Assembly: GCA_947507965.1 (NCBI GenBank)
Contig: CANNQU010000013.1
Coordinates: 1-56,808, forward strand
Reading direction: 5' to 3'
Origin: Bacteroidota bacterium
Lineage (GTDB): Bacteria; Bacteroidota; Bacteroidia; UKL13-3
Length of the DNA stretch: 56,808 bases
This document shows, in pieces, positions 35,269 through 43,614 of this stretch (position 1 is its first letter; every line of letters begins with the position of its first letter). The translations under genes were made by a program, and so were the position numbers. Under the pieces are notes generated by a model. That model saw only the letters and a program-made list of their open reading frames with translations. It searched no databases and had not been told where the DNA came from.

Positions 35269-36801
35269 ATGAAAAAGTTAATATTTACACTTGCTGCATT
35301 ACTAAGTTTAATGAGTACTAGTTATTCTCAACAAATACAGTTGTCGAGTACCTATAATTACAATAAATTTATTATTAATCCAGCGTTAACCGGAATCTAT
35401 AAGCGACCACAGCTTTTTCTGGTACACAGAAACCAATATACAGCAATGCCAGGTAACCCGGTTACTAGCGCACTTACGGTAGAATCGGCATTGAAAAACG
35501 ATAAAATCGGGTTGGGTGGTATGCTCTATAGCGATGCATTAGGAATAACAAATACCATCGGAGCTAAGTTTTCGTATGCCTATAAATTGAAGCTGAATAC
35601 GGATGCATGTTTAGGCTTAGGTTTAGGCGTTGGGGTAAATCGTTTAGGAATTAACTTTAGTTCTGCCGAAGTAATAGATCAAGGTGACTTGGCCATCTAT
35701 AACTTTAATGCAATGAATAAGGTAACTTTTGATGCTGTTGGTGGTGCTAATTTCTCTTGGCGCAAATTAAATGTAGGGTTCGCAATTCCTAATTTGATCA
35801 ACACCAAAGCGAAATTCCACAAAAACGATTCCTTGATTTCCAGTAGTTCTTATTTCACTTACGCACGTAATATTGCGGCTAATTTGAGTTACGATTTTAC
35901 ATTGACAAATGATGGAAGGCATTCATTGTCTCCTTCCGTTTTGTTTAAACGTGACCTTGTAAAAAAGACTACAAAACCTGTGACAGGAAACAAAGACAAC
36001 AGTCTTCCTTGGCAGTTGGATGTTAATGTAATGTATGATTACATGAAGAAATATTGGGTTGGTGCTGCTTATCGTACCGATTACGGTGTGATTGCTCAAG
36101 TAGGAGCTAAGCTATTTGATCAACTTACCGTTGGTTACGCGTATGATTTTCATACGAATAAGGCTTGGAGTGGTTCTACTTTGGTGGGTCAAACGCATGA
36201 AATTATTTTAGGATATGAGTTCGGTAAGAAAATTGCAGATCTTACAAAGCAGGTTAACAAATTAGATACTACAGTTCAAGAAGTAGTTAAGAAAACGGAC
36301 GAATTGGATAGTACCCTTAGAGATACGAAGAAGAAGATGGAGAAGATGAACAACGAATTACGTAAACGTGATGATGATAATTTCCAGAACTTGAAAAAAG
36401 AATTGGATAAAACCAATGCCGATCTTGAAGAATTACGTAAGATGGTTAACAAAAATGGTAGCACCTACAATTTAAATCGTATTTATTTCAAAACAGATAA
36501 AAGCGATTTGCTACCAGGTTCTATGGATGAGTTGGATGAATTACTTAGTGTGTTAAACAAATATCCGAATATGAGTATTAAAATAATGGGACATACAGAC
36601 AGTCGTAACAGTGAATCATACAATCAAAAATTGTCAGAGAAAAGAGCTAAAGCAGTGTATGATTATTTGGTTGCGAAAGGCATTAGTGCCGACCGTTTAG
36701 AGTATGCCGGTTACGGTAAGAAATATCCTATCGCTGATAACACCAATGAAACAGGTATGCAATTGAATCGTCGTGTTCAAGTTAAAGTTACCAAGTTTTA
36801 A
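35269..36801 (+). CDS. PorP/SprF-family T9SS protein fused to coiled coil and OmpA domain
   Basis: 510 residues. A signal peptide (about 1-21, ending TSYSQ) precedes a PorP/SprF-type outer-membrane beta-barrel domain (about 22-320) with the family start NKFIINPALTGIYKRPQLFL and repeated amphipathic strands. A heptad-rich coiled coil (about 325-400; TKQVNKLDTTVQEVVKKTDE) leads to an OmpA domain (about 403-510). The peptidoglycan-binding residues are Asp444 in GHTDSR and Arg459 in SEKRAKAV. SprF helps export the giant adhesin SprB; PorP-type proteins work with the T9SS. Position right after a type B cargo argues for the same role here, with a built-in anchor to the cell wall. A strong terminator follows. 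Confidence 0.9.
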   Translation: MKKLIFTLAALLSLMSTSYSQQIQLSSTYNYNKFIINPALTGIYKRPQLFLVHRNQYTAMPGNPVTSALTVESALKNDKIGLGGMLYSDALGITNTIGAKFSYAYKLKLNTDACLGLGLGVGVNRLGINFSSAEVIDQGDLAIYNFNAMNKVTFDAVGGANFSWRKLNVGFAIPNLINTKAKFHKNDSLISSSSYFTYARNIAANLSYDFTLTNDGRHSLSPSVLFKRDLVKKTTKPVTGNKDNSLPWQLDVNVMYDYMKKYWVGAAYRTDYGVIAQVGAKLFDQLTVGYAYDFHTNKAWSGSTLVGQTHEIILGYEFGKKIADLTKQVNKLDTTVQEVVKKTDELDSTLRDTKKKMEKMNNELRKRDDDNFQNLKKELDKTNADLEELRKMVNKNGSTYNLNRIYFKTDKSDLLPGSMDELDELLSVLNKYPNMSIKIMGHTDSRNSESYNQKLSEKRAKAVYDYLVAKGISADRLEYAGYGKKYPIADNTNETGMQLNRRVQVKVTKF

Positions 36802-36818
36802 CCGAGTATTAAATTAAT

Positions 36819-36854
36819 AAAAAAGGTCGCTCTCTTATGAGAGCGACCTTTTTT
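36819..36854 (+). terminator. Strong intrinsic terminator
   Basis: GGTCGCTCTC pairs with GAGAGCGACC around the loop TTAT, and flanking A6/T6 extend this to a 16-bp perfect stem ending in T. It lies 18 bases after the PorP-OmpA stop and is nearly symmetric, so it could work in both directions. Confidence 0.95.
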
Positions 36855-36857
36855 ATT

Positions 36858-36865
36858 TAACTTTG
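36858..36865 (+). promoter_or_regulatory. Putative -7 box between terminator and next gene
   Basis: TAACTTTG matches TAnnTTTG and begins 4 bases after the terminator stem. Only 4 bases separate it from the ATG at 36870, so the transcript would be leaderless or nearly so. A -33 element would fall inside the terminator hairpin, and none is evident. Confidence 0.4.
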
Positions 36866-36869
36866 CCGC

Positions 36870-37676
36870 ATGTATCGCAAACAGATTATTAACGACCTAA
36901 AGCAAAACCTACAAAAAATTTCGCAGGTTATTATTCTAATCGAACAATATGACCACTCGGAGGCTGGGGTAGAATTAGATTTAATGCAAAAAAACGTGGC
37001 TCTTCTTTATGAGAATTATGTAAAACTTAAACTGAGTTATGAAAAAAGAGTAATCGACGAAACAAGGGCACATTCTAGTCCTTCTGTTAGCGTGCCTCCT
37101 TTAGCGGTTATTCCTGCTGTGGAATTGGTGTTGCCTAACGTTGAAGAAGTGATTGCCCCGCAGGCTCAACCTAGTCTTGGATTTAATTTTAACTTAGGCG
37201 ACGACGAAGGCAAAATAAATCAGAGGATGGAGAGCAAGGATGAAAAAAACACCCCCGTTTCTGGTGATTTTAGTTTGAATCAGGCCATTGATGAAGCTTT
37301 GAATATTGCATTAAAGCAAACGACTCACACGAAAGTAGAATCGCCAAAAGTGTTGGAGAATGAAATGGACAAATCGATTAACGACCATTTTTCGTCGTTG
37401 AAAACAGATATTAACTTAGCAGATAAACATTTGAGAATTGCCATCACGGATTTGTCAAAAGAAATATCCTTAAATAAAAAATTTGCTTTTGTGAATGAAT
37501 TATTTAATGGAAATATGGATCATTATAGTACCGCCATCCAGCAACTTAATACCATTGGAAGTGCTGATTATGCACGGAAATATATCAATGAGTTAAAGGT
37601 GAATTTGAAATGGAATCGGGAGAATCCGGCAGTGGCCGAGTTTGTTGATATGGTAGAGCGCAGATGGGAACGATAG
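36870..37676 (+). CDS. Cytoplasmic coiled-coil protein of unknown function
   Basis: 268 residues with no signal peptide or membrane helix. An N-terminal helical region (about 1-62) is followed by a Pro/Val-rich low-complexity linker (about 70-105), and a C-terminal helical domain (about 170-265) contains ISLNKKFAFVNELFNGNMDH and YARKYINELKVNLKWNRENP. The C-terminal pattern recurs in uncharacterised Bacteroidota proteins, to my knowledge without an assigned role. It is one base before bshB1, so the two are translated together. The next in-frame Met is at residue 39, which supports the ATG at 36870. Confidence 0.7.
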   Translation: MYRKQIINDLKQNLQKISQVIILIEQYDHSEAGVELDLMQKNVALLYENYVKLKLSYEKRVIDETRAHSSPSVSVPPLAVIPAVELVLPNVEEVIAPQAQPSLGFNFNLGDDEGKINQRMESKDEKNTPVSGDFSLNQAIDEALNIALKQTTHTKVESPKVLENEMDKSINDHFSSLKTDINLADKHLRIAITDLSKEISLNKKFAFVNELFNGNMDHYSTAIQQLNTIGSADYARKYINELKVNLKWNRENPAVAEFVDMVERRWER

Positions 37677-37677
37677 T

Positions 37678-38400
37678 ATGATGAAATTAAATATTTTGGC
37701 TTTTGCAGCCCATCCTGATGATGTTGAACTTAGTTGTAGTGGAACAATTCTAAAACATATTAAGCTCGGCTATAAGGTAGGCATCATCGATTTAACATCC
37801 GGAGAGCTAGGCACTCGCGGGACGGCCGATATTCGGTCGTTGGAAAGTAAAGAAGCGTCGAGCGTTATGGGAATACACGTTAGAGAGAACTTACAGATGA
37901 AGGATGGTTTTTTTAGAAATGATGAAGACCATCAACGAATTCTCATAAAAGCGATTCGGAAGTATCAGCCTGATATTGTATTGTGCAATGCCATTACGGA
38001 TCGTCATATCGATCATGGAAGAGGTGCTCAGTTGGAATCAGATGCCTGCTTTCTTTCTGGGTTAAGTAAAATTGAAACTTTTGATGACGCTGGCGTCTTG
38101 CAAGAAGCCTGGCGACCTAAATCTGTTTATCACTATATTCAAGATCATTTTATCGTTCCCGACCTTCTCGTGGATATATCAGAAGAATGGGAACATAAGC
38201 TTAAAACCATTTCGTGTTTTAAAAGTCAATTCTATGACCCTCATTCGATAGAACCATTGACTCCGATAGCGACCAAAGAATTTATGGAGTTTTTACCGGC
38301 ACGTGCTTTAAATTTTGGTAGAATTATAGGCGTTAGGTATGCTGAAGGCTTTACGGTTATAAAGGGAATAGGGGTCAACGATTTAACGAAACTAATTTAA
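37678..38400 (+). CDS. bshB1: Bacillithiol biosynthesis deacetylase BshB1
   Basis: 240 residues of the PIG-L/LmbE deacetylase fold, which removes the acetyl group from GlcNAc-malate in bacillithiol synthesis. Zinc and catalytic residues are visible: AHPDD with His12, Asp14 and Asp15, and DRHIDHGRG with His113. The length and the SGELGTRGT segment fit the BshB1 branch in Bacteroidota. Start ATG at 37678 or the adjacent ATG at 37681. No bshA or bshC lies in the window. The stop codon sits inside a short 14-bp tandem repeat. Confidence 0.92.
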   Translation: MMKLNILAFAAHPDDVELSCSGTILKHIKLGYKVGIIDLTSGELGTRGTADIRSLESKEASSVMGIHVRENLQMKDGFFRNDEDHQRILIKAIRKYQPDIVLCNAITDRHIDHGRGAQLESDACFLSGLSKIETFDDAGVLQEAWRPKSVYHYIQDHFIVPDLLVDISEEWEHKLKTISCFKSQFYDPHSIEPLTPIATKEFMEFLPARALNFGRIIGVRYAEGFTVIKGIGVNDLTKLI

Positions 38401-38420
38401 CGAAACTAATTTAACGAAAA
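38381..38420 (+). repeat. 14-bp tandem repeat across the bshB1 stop
   Basis: The unit ATTTAACGAAACTA occurs twice in full (38381-38394, 38395-38408), then partially to about 38420. The period is not a multiple of three, and the TAA stop of bshB1 (38398-38400) lies in the second unit, so slippage would change the C-terminus. Confidence 0.85.
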
Positions 38421-38465
38421 GACTCGATTATCCTCGAAGGATACTCGCCCGTCATTATTGATTAC

Positions 38466-38903
38466 ATGAATTTTATACCTAAAAATCCTAATTTCATTCA
38501 GGCCATCGAATCGGTTCTGAAAATGCAAAACTTCATGCATCTGATTGGTTTTAAATTTACTAAAATGGAAGCGGGATATATGGAAGGTGAATTGCCTTTT
38601 AAAGAAGTATTGAGGCAACAGTCGGGTATTTTACACGGAGGCGTTATCGCTACCTTAGCCGACGTTGTTTGTGGCATTGCAGCCTATTCTCTAGTCGCCG
38701 AAAATGAATATGTGGTAACGAGCGACCTAAAAGTATCGTATCTTAATCCAGGGGTAGGGAATCGTATTTTAGCTAAAGGTTGGGTTATTAAAGCCGGGAA
38801 CCGAATGCTATTCTGCGAAGCCGAAATAATAGATGCGGAGAGCCAGCTTCTCATCGCAAAATCGAGTGCAACCATGGTCATAATTTCTAAAGTAGTATCG
38901 TGA
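38466..38903 (+). CDS. PaaI-family hotdog-fold thioesterase
   Basis: 145 residues, the usual length for the family. The characteristic HGGV (57-60) and the following ATLADVVCGIAAYS with acidic Asp66 identify the acyl-CoA thioesterase active site; later strands read VVTSDLKVSYLNP. It would hydrolyse acyl- or aryl-CoA, with substrate unknown. The stop overlaps the start of lipB by one base (TGATG), so the two are translationally coupled. Confidence 0.88.
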   Translation: MNFIPKNPNFIQAIESVLKMQNFMHLIGFKFTKMEAGYMEGELPFKEVLRQQSGILHGGVIATLADVVCGIAAYSLVAENEYVVTSDLKVSYLNPGVGNRILAKGWVIKAGNRMLFCEAEIIDAESQLLIAKSSATMVIISKVVS

Positions 38904-39598
38904 TGCCCGAAGTTAATTTTGAAGATATGGGGCTTATTGATTACCAGCTAGCGTGGGATTATCAAGAGAAATTATTACACCAGAATTCCGAAATTAAACT
39001 CACCAACAGGCAGTCGGTAAACAAAACGAAGACATCCAATACCTTGTTATTTTGTGAGCATCCTCACGTTTATACCTTAGGAAGAAGTGGCGACCAGAAA
39101 AATTTATTACTAACGGATAGCGATTTAAAGCGGGTGAGCGCAATATTTGTCAAAAACAATAGGGGAGGAGATATTACCTACCATGGCCCCGGGCAAATTG
39201 TAGGATATCCTATTTTCGATTTGGAGTATTTCTATACCGATTTACATCGGTACCTTCGATCATTAGAAGAGGCGATCATTAATACGTTAAAGCACTATCA
39301 TCTTGTTGCCGGAAGGATTGCGGGCTTAACCGGTGTTTGGATTGATGGTGAGATTCCAGGTAGAGAACGGAAAATATGTGCCATTGGCGTTCGTTGTAGT
39401 CGCTGGATTACCATGCATGGCTTCGCCTTTAATATCAATACGCAACTCGAATACTTTAATCATATAATACCCTGCGGTATTCATAACAAGGCGGTAACGA
39501 GCCTGCAGCAAGAGCTTCAGAGAACGGTGAATATGGAAGAAGTAAAGCAAATATTGAAAAATGAATTAGCGGCGCAATTCGGATATCTTTACCTCTAG
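38903..39598 (+). CDS. lipB: Octanoyl-[acyl-carrier-protein]:protein octanoyltransferase LipB
   Basis: 231 residues from the ATG at 38903; a GTG at 38900 is a poorer start. LipB moves octanoate from ACP to lipoyl domains as the first step of lipoate synthesis. The signature RGGDITYHGPGQ is at 87-98. The conserved Lys157 in RKICAIGVR and the catalytic thiol Cys191 in IIPCGI are both present. No lipA was seen. It is last in the run starting at 36870. Confidence 0.95.
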   Translation: MPEVNFEDMGLIDYQLAWDYQEKLLHQNSEIKLTNRQSVNKTKTSNTLLFCEHPHVYTLGRSGDQKNLLLTDSDLKRVSAIFVKNNRGGDITYHGPGQIVGYPIFDLEYFYTDLHRYLRSLEEAIINTLKHYHLVAGRIAGLTGVWIDGEIPGRERKICAIGVRCSRWITMHGFAFNINTQLEYFNHIIPCGIHNKAVTSLQQELQRTVNMEEVKQILKNELAAQFGYLYL

Positions 39599-39826
39599 TT
39601 GTTTCTTATAAAATAGCAGAATGCTTTTAGCTAAAAAGGAGCATTGGAAACGAGTCGGTTCTTTGGTGTGTTTGAAATTATTTTTGGGAAGTCGTTGTTT
39701 TTTGTACGAACTTTGCATTGATAATTTGACTCGCCAATTAGATAAGGGTATATTTTTTCATTATTTGATTGCTCGAAAAGAGGCCCTATCTATAGCTATT
39801 ATTAATTCATATTTATTCAATTCATC

Positions 39827-41743
39827 ATGGACATCTTCACTGTTTTTTCTGACTACTGGATTATTATTTGCATCCTGCTCAGTATCGTGTTCTACAAATT
39901 TGTATTACGCGTTTTCTTTGGTATGGTACTGGTTCCTGAAGACCGTATTGGCCTGGTAACAAAAAAATTCGTACTCGTAGGAGCTAATCGTAGTCTTCCC
40001 GATGGCAAAATTATTGCTACCAAAGGGGAAGCAGGGTATCAGGCGAGAACGCTAGCTCCAGGCTTATATTGGTTTATGTGGCCTTGGCAATTTGGTGTTC
40101 AAATGGTGCCTTTTACGATTGTTCCGGAAGGGAAAATTGGATTGGTACTGTCAAAAGATGGGGCGGAAATACCTACAGGAAGGATATTAGCAAGAAAAGT
40201 GGATAGCGATAATTTCCAGGATGCGATCAAGTTTTTGGAAAACGGTGGTCAACGTGGAAGGCAAACAGCCTATATCACGGCTGGGTCGTATCGTTTAAAT
40301 TCCTATTTGTACGACATTACCATCACCGACCAGATCATCATTCATGAAAACATGCTAGGTATTGTAACCACCATGGATGGCGACCCAATTCCTACCGGTA
40401 GAATTGCTGGAAAAGAAATTGATGGGCATAATAACTTTCAGGATATTGACACTTTTCTTGCCCACGGTGGGTGTCGTGGATTGCAACCTCAGATGGTTTT
40501 AGCCGGTAGTTATTATATTAATCCTTGGGCTGTTCAATTAGAGGAAACGCCCATGACGGATGTTCCCATTGGTTATGTTGGAGTAGTGATCAGTTATATT
40601 GGCGATGATGGTAAGGATATGACCGGGGATACCTTCAAACATGGAAATATTGTAGGGAAAGGGTTTCGAGGTGTATGGATGGAGCCACTTGGCCCCGGTA
40701 AGTATCCATTAAATAAATATACGATGAAACTGGAGTTGGTACCTACCACTAACCTGGTATTAAATTGGGCCAATGCCCGTAGTGAAAGTCATGCGTTAGA
40801 TAAAAATTTAAGCACCATTACGGTTCGAAGTAAAGATGGTTTTCCATTTAATTTAGATGTAGCACAAATAATTCATATCCCTGCTAATGAAGCCCCAAAG
40901 GTGATTGCACGTTTTGGTAGCATGAATAATTTGGTGTCGCAAGTGCTCGAGCCTACCATCGGAAATTATTTCCGTAACTCGGCCCAGGATAGCGATGTTA
41001 TTAGCTTCCTAAGCACCCGTAAAGAACGTCAGGAAAGTGCTAAATCGCATATTGGCAAAGTACTGGAAGAATACAATGTGAATGCCGTAGATACCTTAAT
41101 TGGAGATATTGTTCCGCCGGAGGCACTGATGAAAACCTTAACGGATCGTAAAATTGCACAAGAAGAAGAGAAAACATATGAAACGCAACGTATGGCCCAG
41201 GAGAAACGTCAAGGGATGGAAAAGGAAACGGCTATTGCCGATATGCAGAAAGAAATTGTAAAAGCACAACAGAGTGTAGAAATTGCGCAGCGTACTGCCG
41301 ATGCAACGGTAAAGAAGGCGGAAGGCGATGCCACTAGTTTGAAGCTTAATGTAACCGCCGAAAGTGAAGCCATCAAATTACGTGCTGCAGCGCAAGCCGA
41401 ATCGACCAAAATGAATGCCATTGCTGAAGCAGAGCGAATTGCAAAAACAGGAAATGCAGAAGCAGAGAAAATTTTATCGATTGGTAAAAGTACGGCCGAA
41501 GCCTATGAATTGCAAGTACGTGCCATGGGTGGAGATAACTTTACGCGTTATAAAATTACAGAAGAAATTGGAAAAGGAAACATTAAAATAATTCCTGACA
41601 TCATCATAGGAGGTGGCAACGGAAGTGCTACCGATGGCTCATTGAGTGGCTTAATGGGCTTGAAGTTAATGGAGATGATGAGTGAGAAGAAAGAACTCCC
41701 GGTGGTGGTTGCAAAAGAGAAAATAGAAGAAAAGAAAAAGTAA
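39827..41743 (+). CDS. SPFH/band-7 (flotillin-like) protein with four-fold N-terminal repeat
   Basis: 638 residues. One N-terminal membrane helix (about 10-32) anchors the protein. Residues 36-305 are four imperfect repeats of 60-75 residues, starting VPEDRIGLV, VPEGKIGLV, HENMLGIVT and VPIGYVGVV and ending LAPGLYWF, ITAGSYRLN, VLAGSYYIN and LGPGKYPLN. An SPFH/band-7 domain follows (about 306-440), then an Ala/Glu/Lys-rich coiled coil (about 440-590) and a Gly-rich, basic tail. SPFH proteins form membrane-bound cages or scaffolds that organise membranes and proteases. The start at 39827 leaves a gene-free 228-bp upstream region. Function of this form is unknown. Confidence 0.85.
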   Translation: MDIFTVFSDYWIIICILLSIVFYKFVLRVFFGMVLVPEDRIGLVTKKFVLVGANRSLPDGKIIATKGEAGYQARTLAPGLYWFMWPWQFGVQMVPFTIVPEGKIGLVLSKDGAEIPTGRILARKVDSDNFQDAIKFLENGGQRGRQTAYITAGSYRLNSYLYDITITDQIIIHENMLGIVTTMDGDPIPTGRIAGKEIDGHNNFQDIDTFLAHGGCRGLQPQMVLAGSYYINPWAVQLEETPMTDVPIGYVGVVISYIGDDGKDMTGDTFKHGNIVGKGFRGVWMEPLGPGKYPLNKYTMKLELVPTTNLVLNWANARSESHALDKNLSTITVRSKDGFPFNLDVAQIIHIPANEAPKVIARFGSMNNLVSQVLEPTIGNYFRNSAQDSDVISFLSTRKERQESAKSHIGKVLEEYNVNAVDTLIGDIVPPEALMKTLTDRKIAQEEEKTYETQRMAQEKRQGMEKETAIADMQKEIVKAQQSVEIAQRTADATVKKAEGDATSLKLNVTAESEAIKLRAAAQAESTKMNAIAEAERIAKTGNAEAEKILSIGKSTAEAYELQVRAMGGDNFTRYKITEEIGKGNIKIIPDIIIGGGNGSATDGSLSGLMGLKLMEMMSEKKELPVVVAKEKIEEKKK

Positions 41744-41769
41744 TTCTTTCGTTACTATTTTAAAACAAG

Positions 41770-41792
41770 CAAAAGGCCAAGGGTTCCTTTTG
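41770..41792. terminator. Weak bidirectional hairpin between convergent genes
   Basis: CAAAAGG and CCTTTTG form a 7-bp stem around 9 bases, between the SPFH gene (plus) and the Rieske gene (minus). The stem is AT-rich and short. Confidence 0.35.
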
Positions 41793-41860
41793 AAGTTCTG
41801 GCGACTCACAAGCTCATTCCCTTTATAACAGGTAATTTATTACGTCATCCTGGTTCTTTT

Positions 41861-42283
41861 TCAACGAATAAAAATAATTATTTTGTCGTCCGTTAATTGG
41901 GTCTTGAATTTTTTTAGCGGGTGTATGGCGGGGCCTTTGATGGCGTCGCCGTGGGTGTCAAATTTACTTCCGTGCAGCGTGCACTCGAAACTATTGCCAG
42001 TTGAAAAAAGAGTGTTCTCGCCATGAGTGCATTTTAATAGCAATGCCGTATACGTTCCATCTTTTTCTTTTCGCAAAGCGATATCAAATTCTACCTCTTG
42101 GGCACGCACCAAGAGTAATGAACTTTTGGCAAAGCTAGAAATAGGAACCGAAATTTGGTTCTCTTTTAAGGTTGTTTTATATATCGAATAGGGAGCACAA
42201 GAGGTTATGGTTGAAAGTACGAAGCCTGCACTGGCGAGTAAACATAGGGAGCAGGAGGTTTTTAAAAACGCTTTACGTTGCAT
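41861..42283 (-). CDS. Rieske [2Fe-2S] lipoprotein-like protein
   Basis: 140 residues. The N-terminus has a hydrophobic stretch ending TITSC, so Cys29 may be a lipidated cysteine. The Rieske cluster ligands are complete: Cys85 and His87 in KCTHGE, and Cys101 and His104 in CTLHGSKF. The segment GPAIHPLKKF after it is the usual proline-loop region. The protein is small and has no cytochrome b partner nearby, so an envelope electron carrier is more likely than a bc1 subunit. It follows the porin-like gene by 9 bases on the same strand. Confidence 0.85.
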   Translation of the reverse strand: MQRKAFLKTSCSLCLLASAGFVLSTITSCAPYSIYKTTLKENQISVPISSFAKSSLLLVRAQEVEFDIALRKEKDGTYTALLLKCTHGENTLFSTGNSFECTLHGSKFDTHGDAIKGPAIHPLKKFKTQLTDDKIIIFIR

Positions 42284-42292
42284 AGTCGATGG

Positions 42293-43516
42293 TTAAAAGC
42301 TATACCCTATGCCCAAATAAAAAAAGCGATTGCCTTTTTGGTAAACGGGGGGAGTCGTGCTGGGAGGGTTAATGAGTAGCGGATTTTCGGGTCCCGTTTG
42401 CTGAAAGCGCAGATCCGCCTTGATGGATATATTGGGAATGGGCAAAAAATGAATTCCGGTGGTTAGATGTTGCTGTTGCAGGGTTTTATCCATAACCCCA
42501 TTATTGGGTATCGTAGCATTCAAATCTAGCCATTCATAACGAACAAATAAAAGCAATTGCTTCGCTTGAGGTGAAGACATTTTTTGAAATAGGTTATATG
42601 AAAGTTCGGCATACGCACCAAAAGCTGTTTTAGGGGTGTTAGAATGGTAGGCATTATTAATTTTAGCGGCATCCGGAATTGAAATCATACTTCCTAACAG
42701 ACGTAATGAAAATCCTTCTAACTCATATTGAATATCGGCTTCGCCAAGAAACACCGGAGTACCCAAAATGCCAGCAGAAAGTTTTAAGGTATCGGCGATA
42801 CGCTTTGCCACTCCAACGGTACCCCCATAATAACCGCTTAAATGTGCCTTGAAACTATTTTTAGAGCATTGGATAGCGCCGGTAACGGCCAAATTATTGG
42901 CACTCGCATTACTTCCTTCCATTCGGCCTTTTCTTATAACAGTGCCATGTTTAAATGCTGCAGAATTTAAGCCATTGATGATACTAAGTGAATATGAAAT
43001 AGGTACACGATTTAATGTTCCAAAAAAGCCAACTCCTAACTCACGCCAGGTGGTCGGTATAATTTTCGATTCTACTTGGGGGCGCTCATTAGAATGGAAA
43101 GAATTCGGCAGATGATTTTCGTTTATTATTCCGATGCTTGGAATAAAAAGTCCCGTTACAAAATAATTCGTTGGGTTTATTTTGAATTTTAAATAACATT
43201 GTTCTAAAGCCACTTCTCCGCCTATATCACCTCCCGCAACTTTGGCATCTTCCACTTCCAGTTCACTCAGCAGAGAAATATTCTTACTAAACTTATGCCC
43301 TACGAATACTACAAATCGCTCCATATTTAGGGTCGCCTGTTGGCTGTTGTTATCGCGTTTGTAATACGCATTTCCATACCCTCCGATGGTTGTTGTGGTT
43401 AGCGCAGCGATGCTATCATTCGTTGCTTGCGCTTCGGTGTTATGTGCCTGTTGCGCGTTGGCCGATAAGAGTGACAATATAAATAAATGGGTAACTATGA
43501 TTCGTTTCAGCTGCAT
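42293..43516 (-). CDS. Putative outer-membrane porin (beta-barrel)
   Basis: 407 residues with a signal peptide (about 1-21, ending LSANAQ) and a C-terminus FYLGIGYSF, ending in an aromatic residue as outer-membrane barrels do. Alternating strands run throughout, beginning TTIGGYGNAYYKR. It resembles porins of the phosphate-selective or general type found in Bacteroidota, but the substrate cannot be read. It lies directly before the Rieske gene, with a promoter-like -7 box 26 bases upstream. Confidence 0.7.
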   Translation of the reverse strand: MQLKRIIVTHLFILSLLSANAQQAHNTEAQATNDSIAALTTTTIGGYGNAYYKRDNNSQQATLNMERFVVFVGHKFSKNISLLSELEVEDAKVAGGDIGGEVALEQCYLKFKINPTNYFVTGLFIPSIGIINENHLPNSFHSNERPQVESKIIPTTWRELGVGFFGTLNRVPISYSLSIINGLNSAAFKHGTVIRKGRMEGSNASANNLAVTGAIQCSKNSFKAHLSGYYGGTVGVAKRIADTLKLSAGILGTPVFLGEADIQYELEGFSLRLLGSMISIPDAAKINNAYHSNTPKTAFGAYAELSYNLFQKMSSPQAKQLLLFVRYEWLDLNATIPNNGVMDKTLQQQHLTTGIHFLPIPNISIKADLRFQQTGPENPLLINPPSTTPPVYQKGNRFFYLGIGYSF

Positions 43517-43542
43517 GGATGGTTTATTGATCGTAAATAGCG

Positions 43543-43550
43543 CAAAAATA
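43543..43550 (-). promoter_or_regulatory. Putative -7 box for the porin-Rieske pair
   Basis: On the minus strand this reads TATTTTTG, matching TAnnTTTG, 26 bases before the porin start. No -33 box was recognised. Confidence 0.4.
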
Positions 43551-43614
43551 GTCTATTTGGAATAAATCTAAAGAGATATTTGGATGGGTTATTTCTTCCG
43601 TCTAAAAAAAGAGT

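Noticed and set aside
39621-39959. 112-codon open frame upstream of and overlapping the SPFH gene
   Set aside because: Overlaps the start of the SPFH gene out of frame, composition is Leu/Cys/Ser-rich without a recognisable pattern, and no promoter or family feature supports it.
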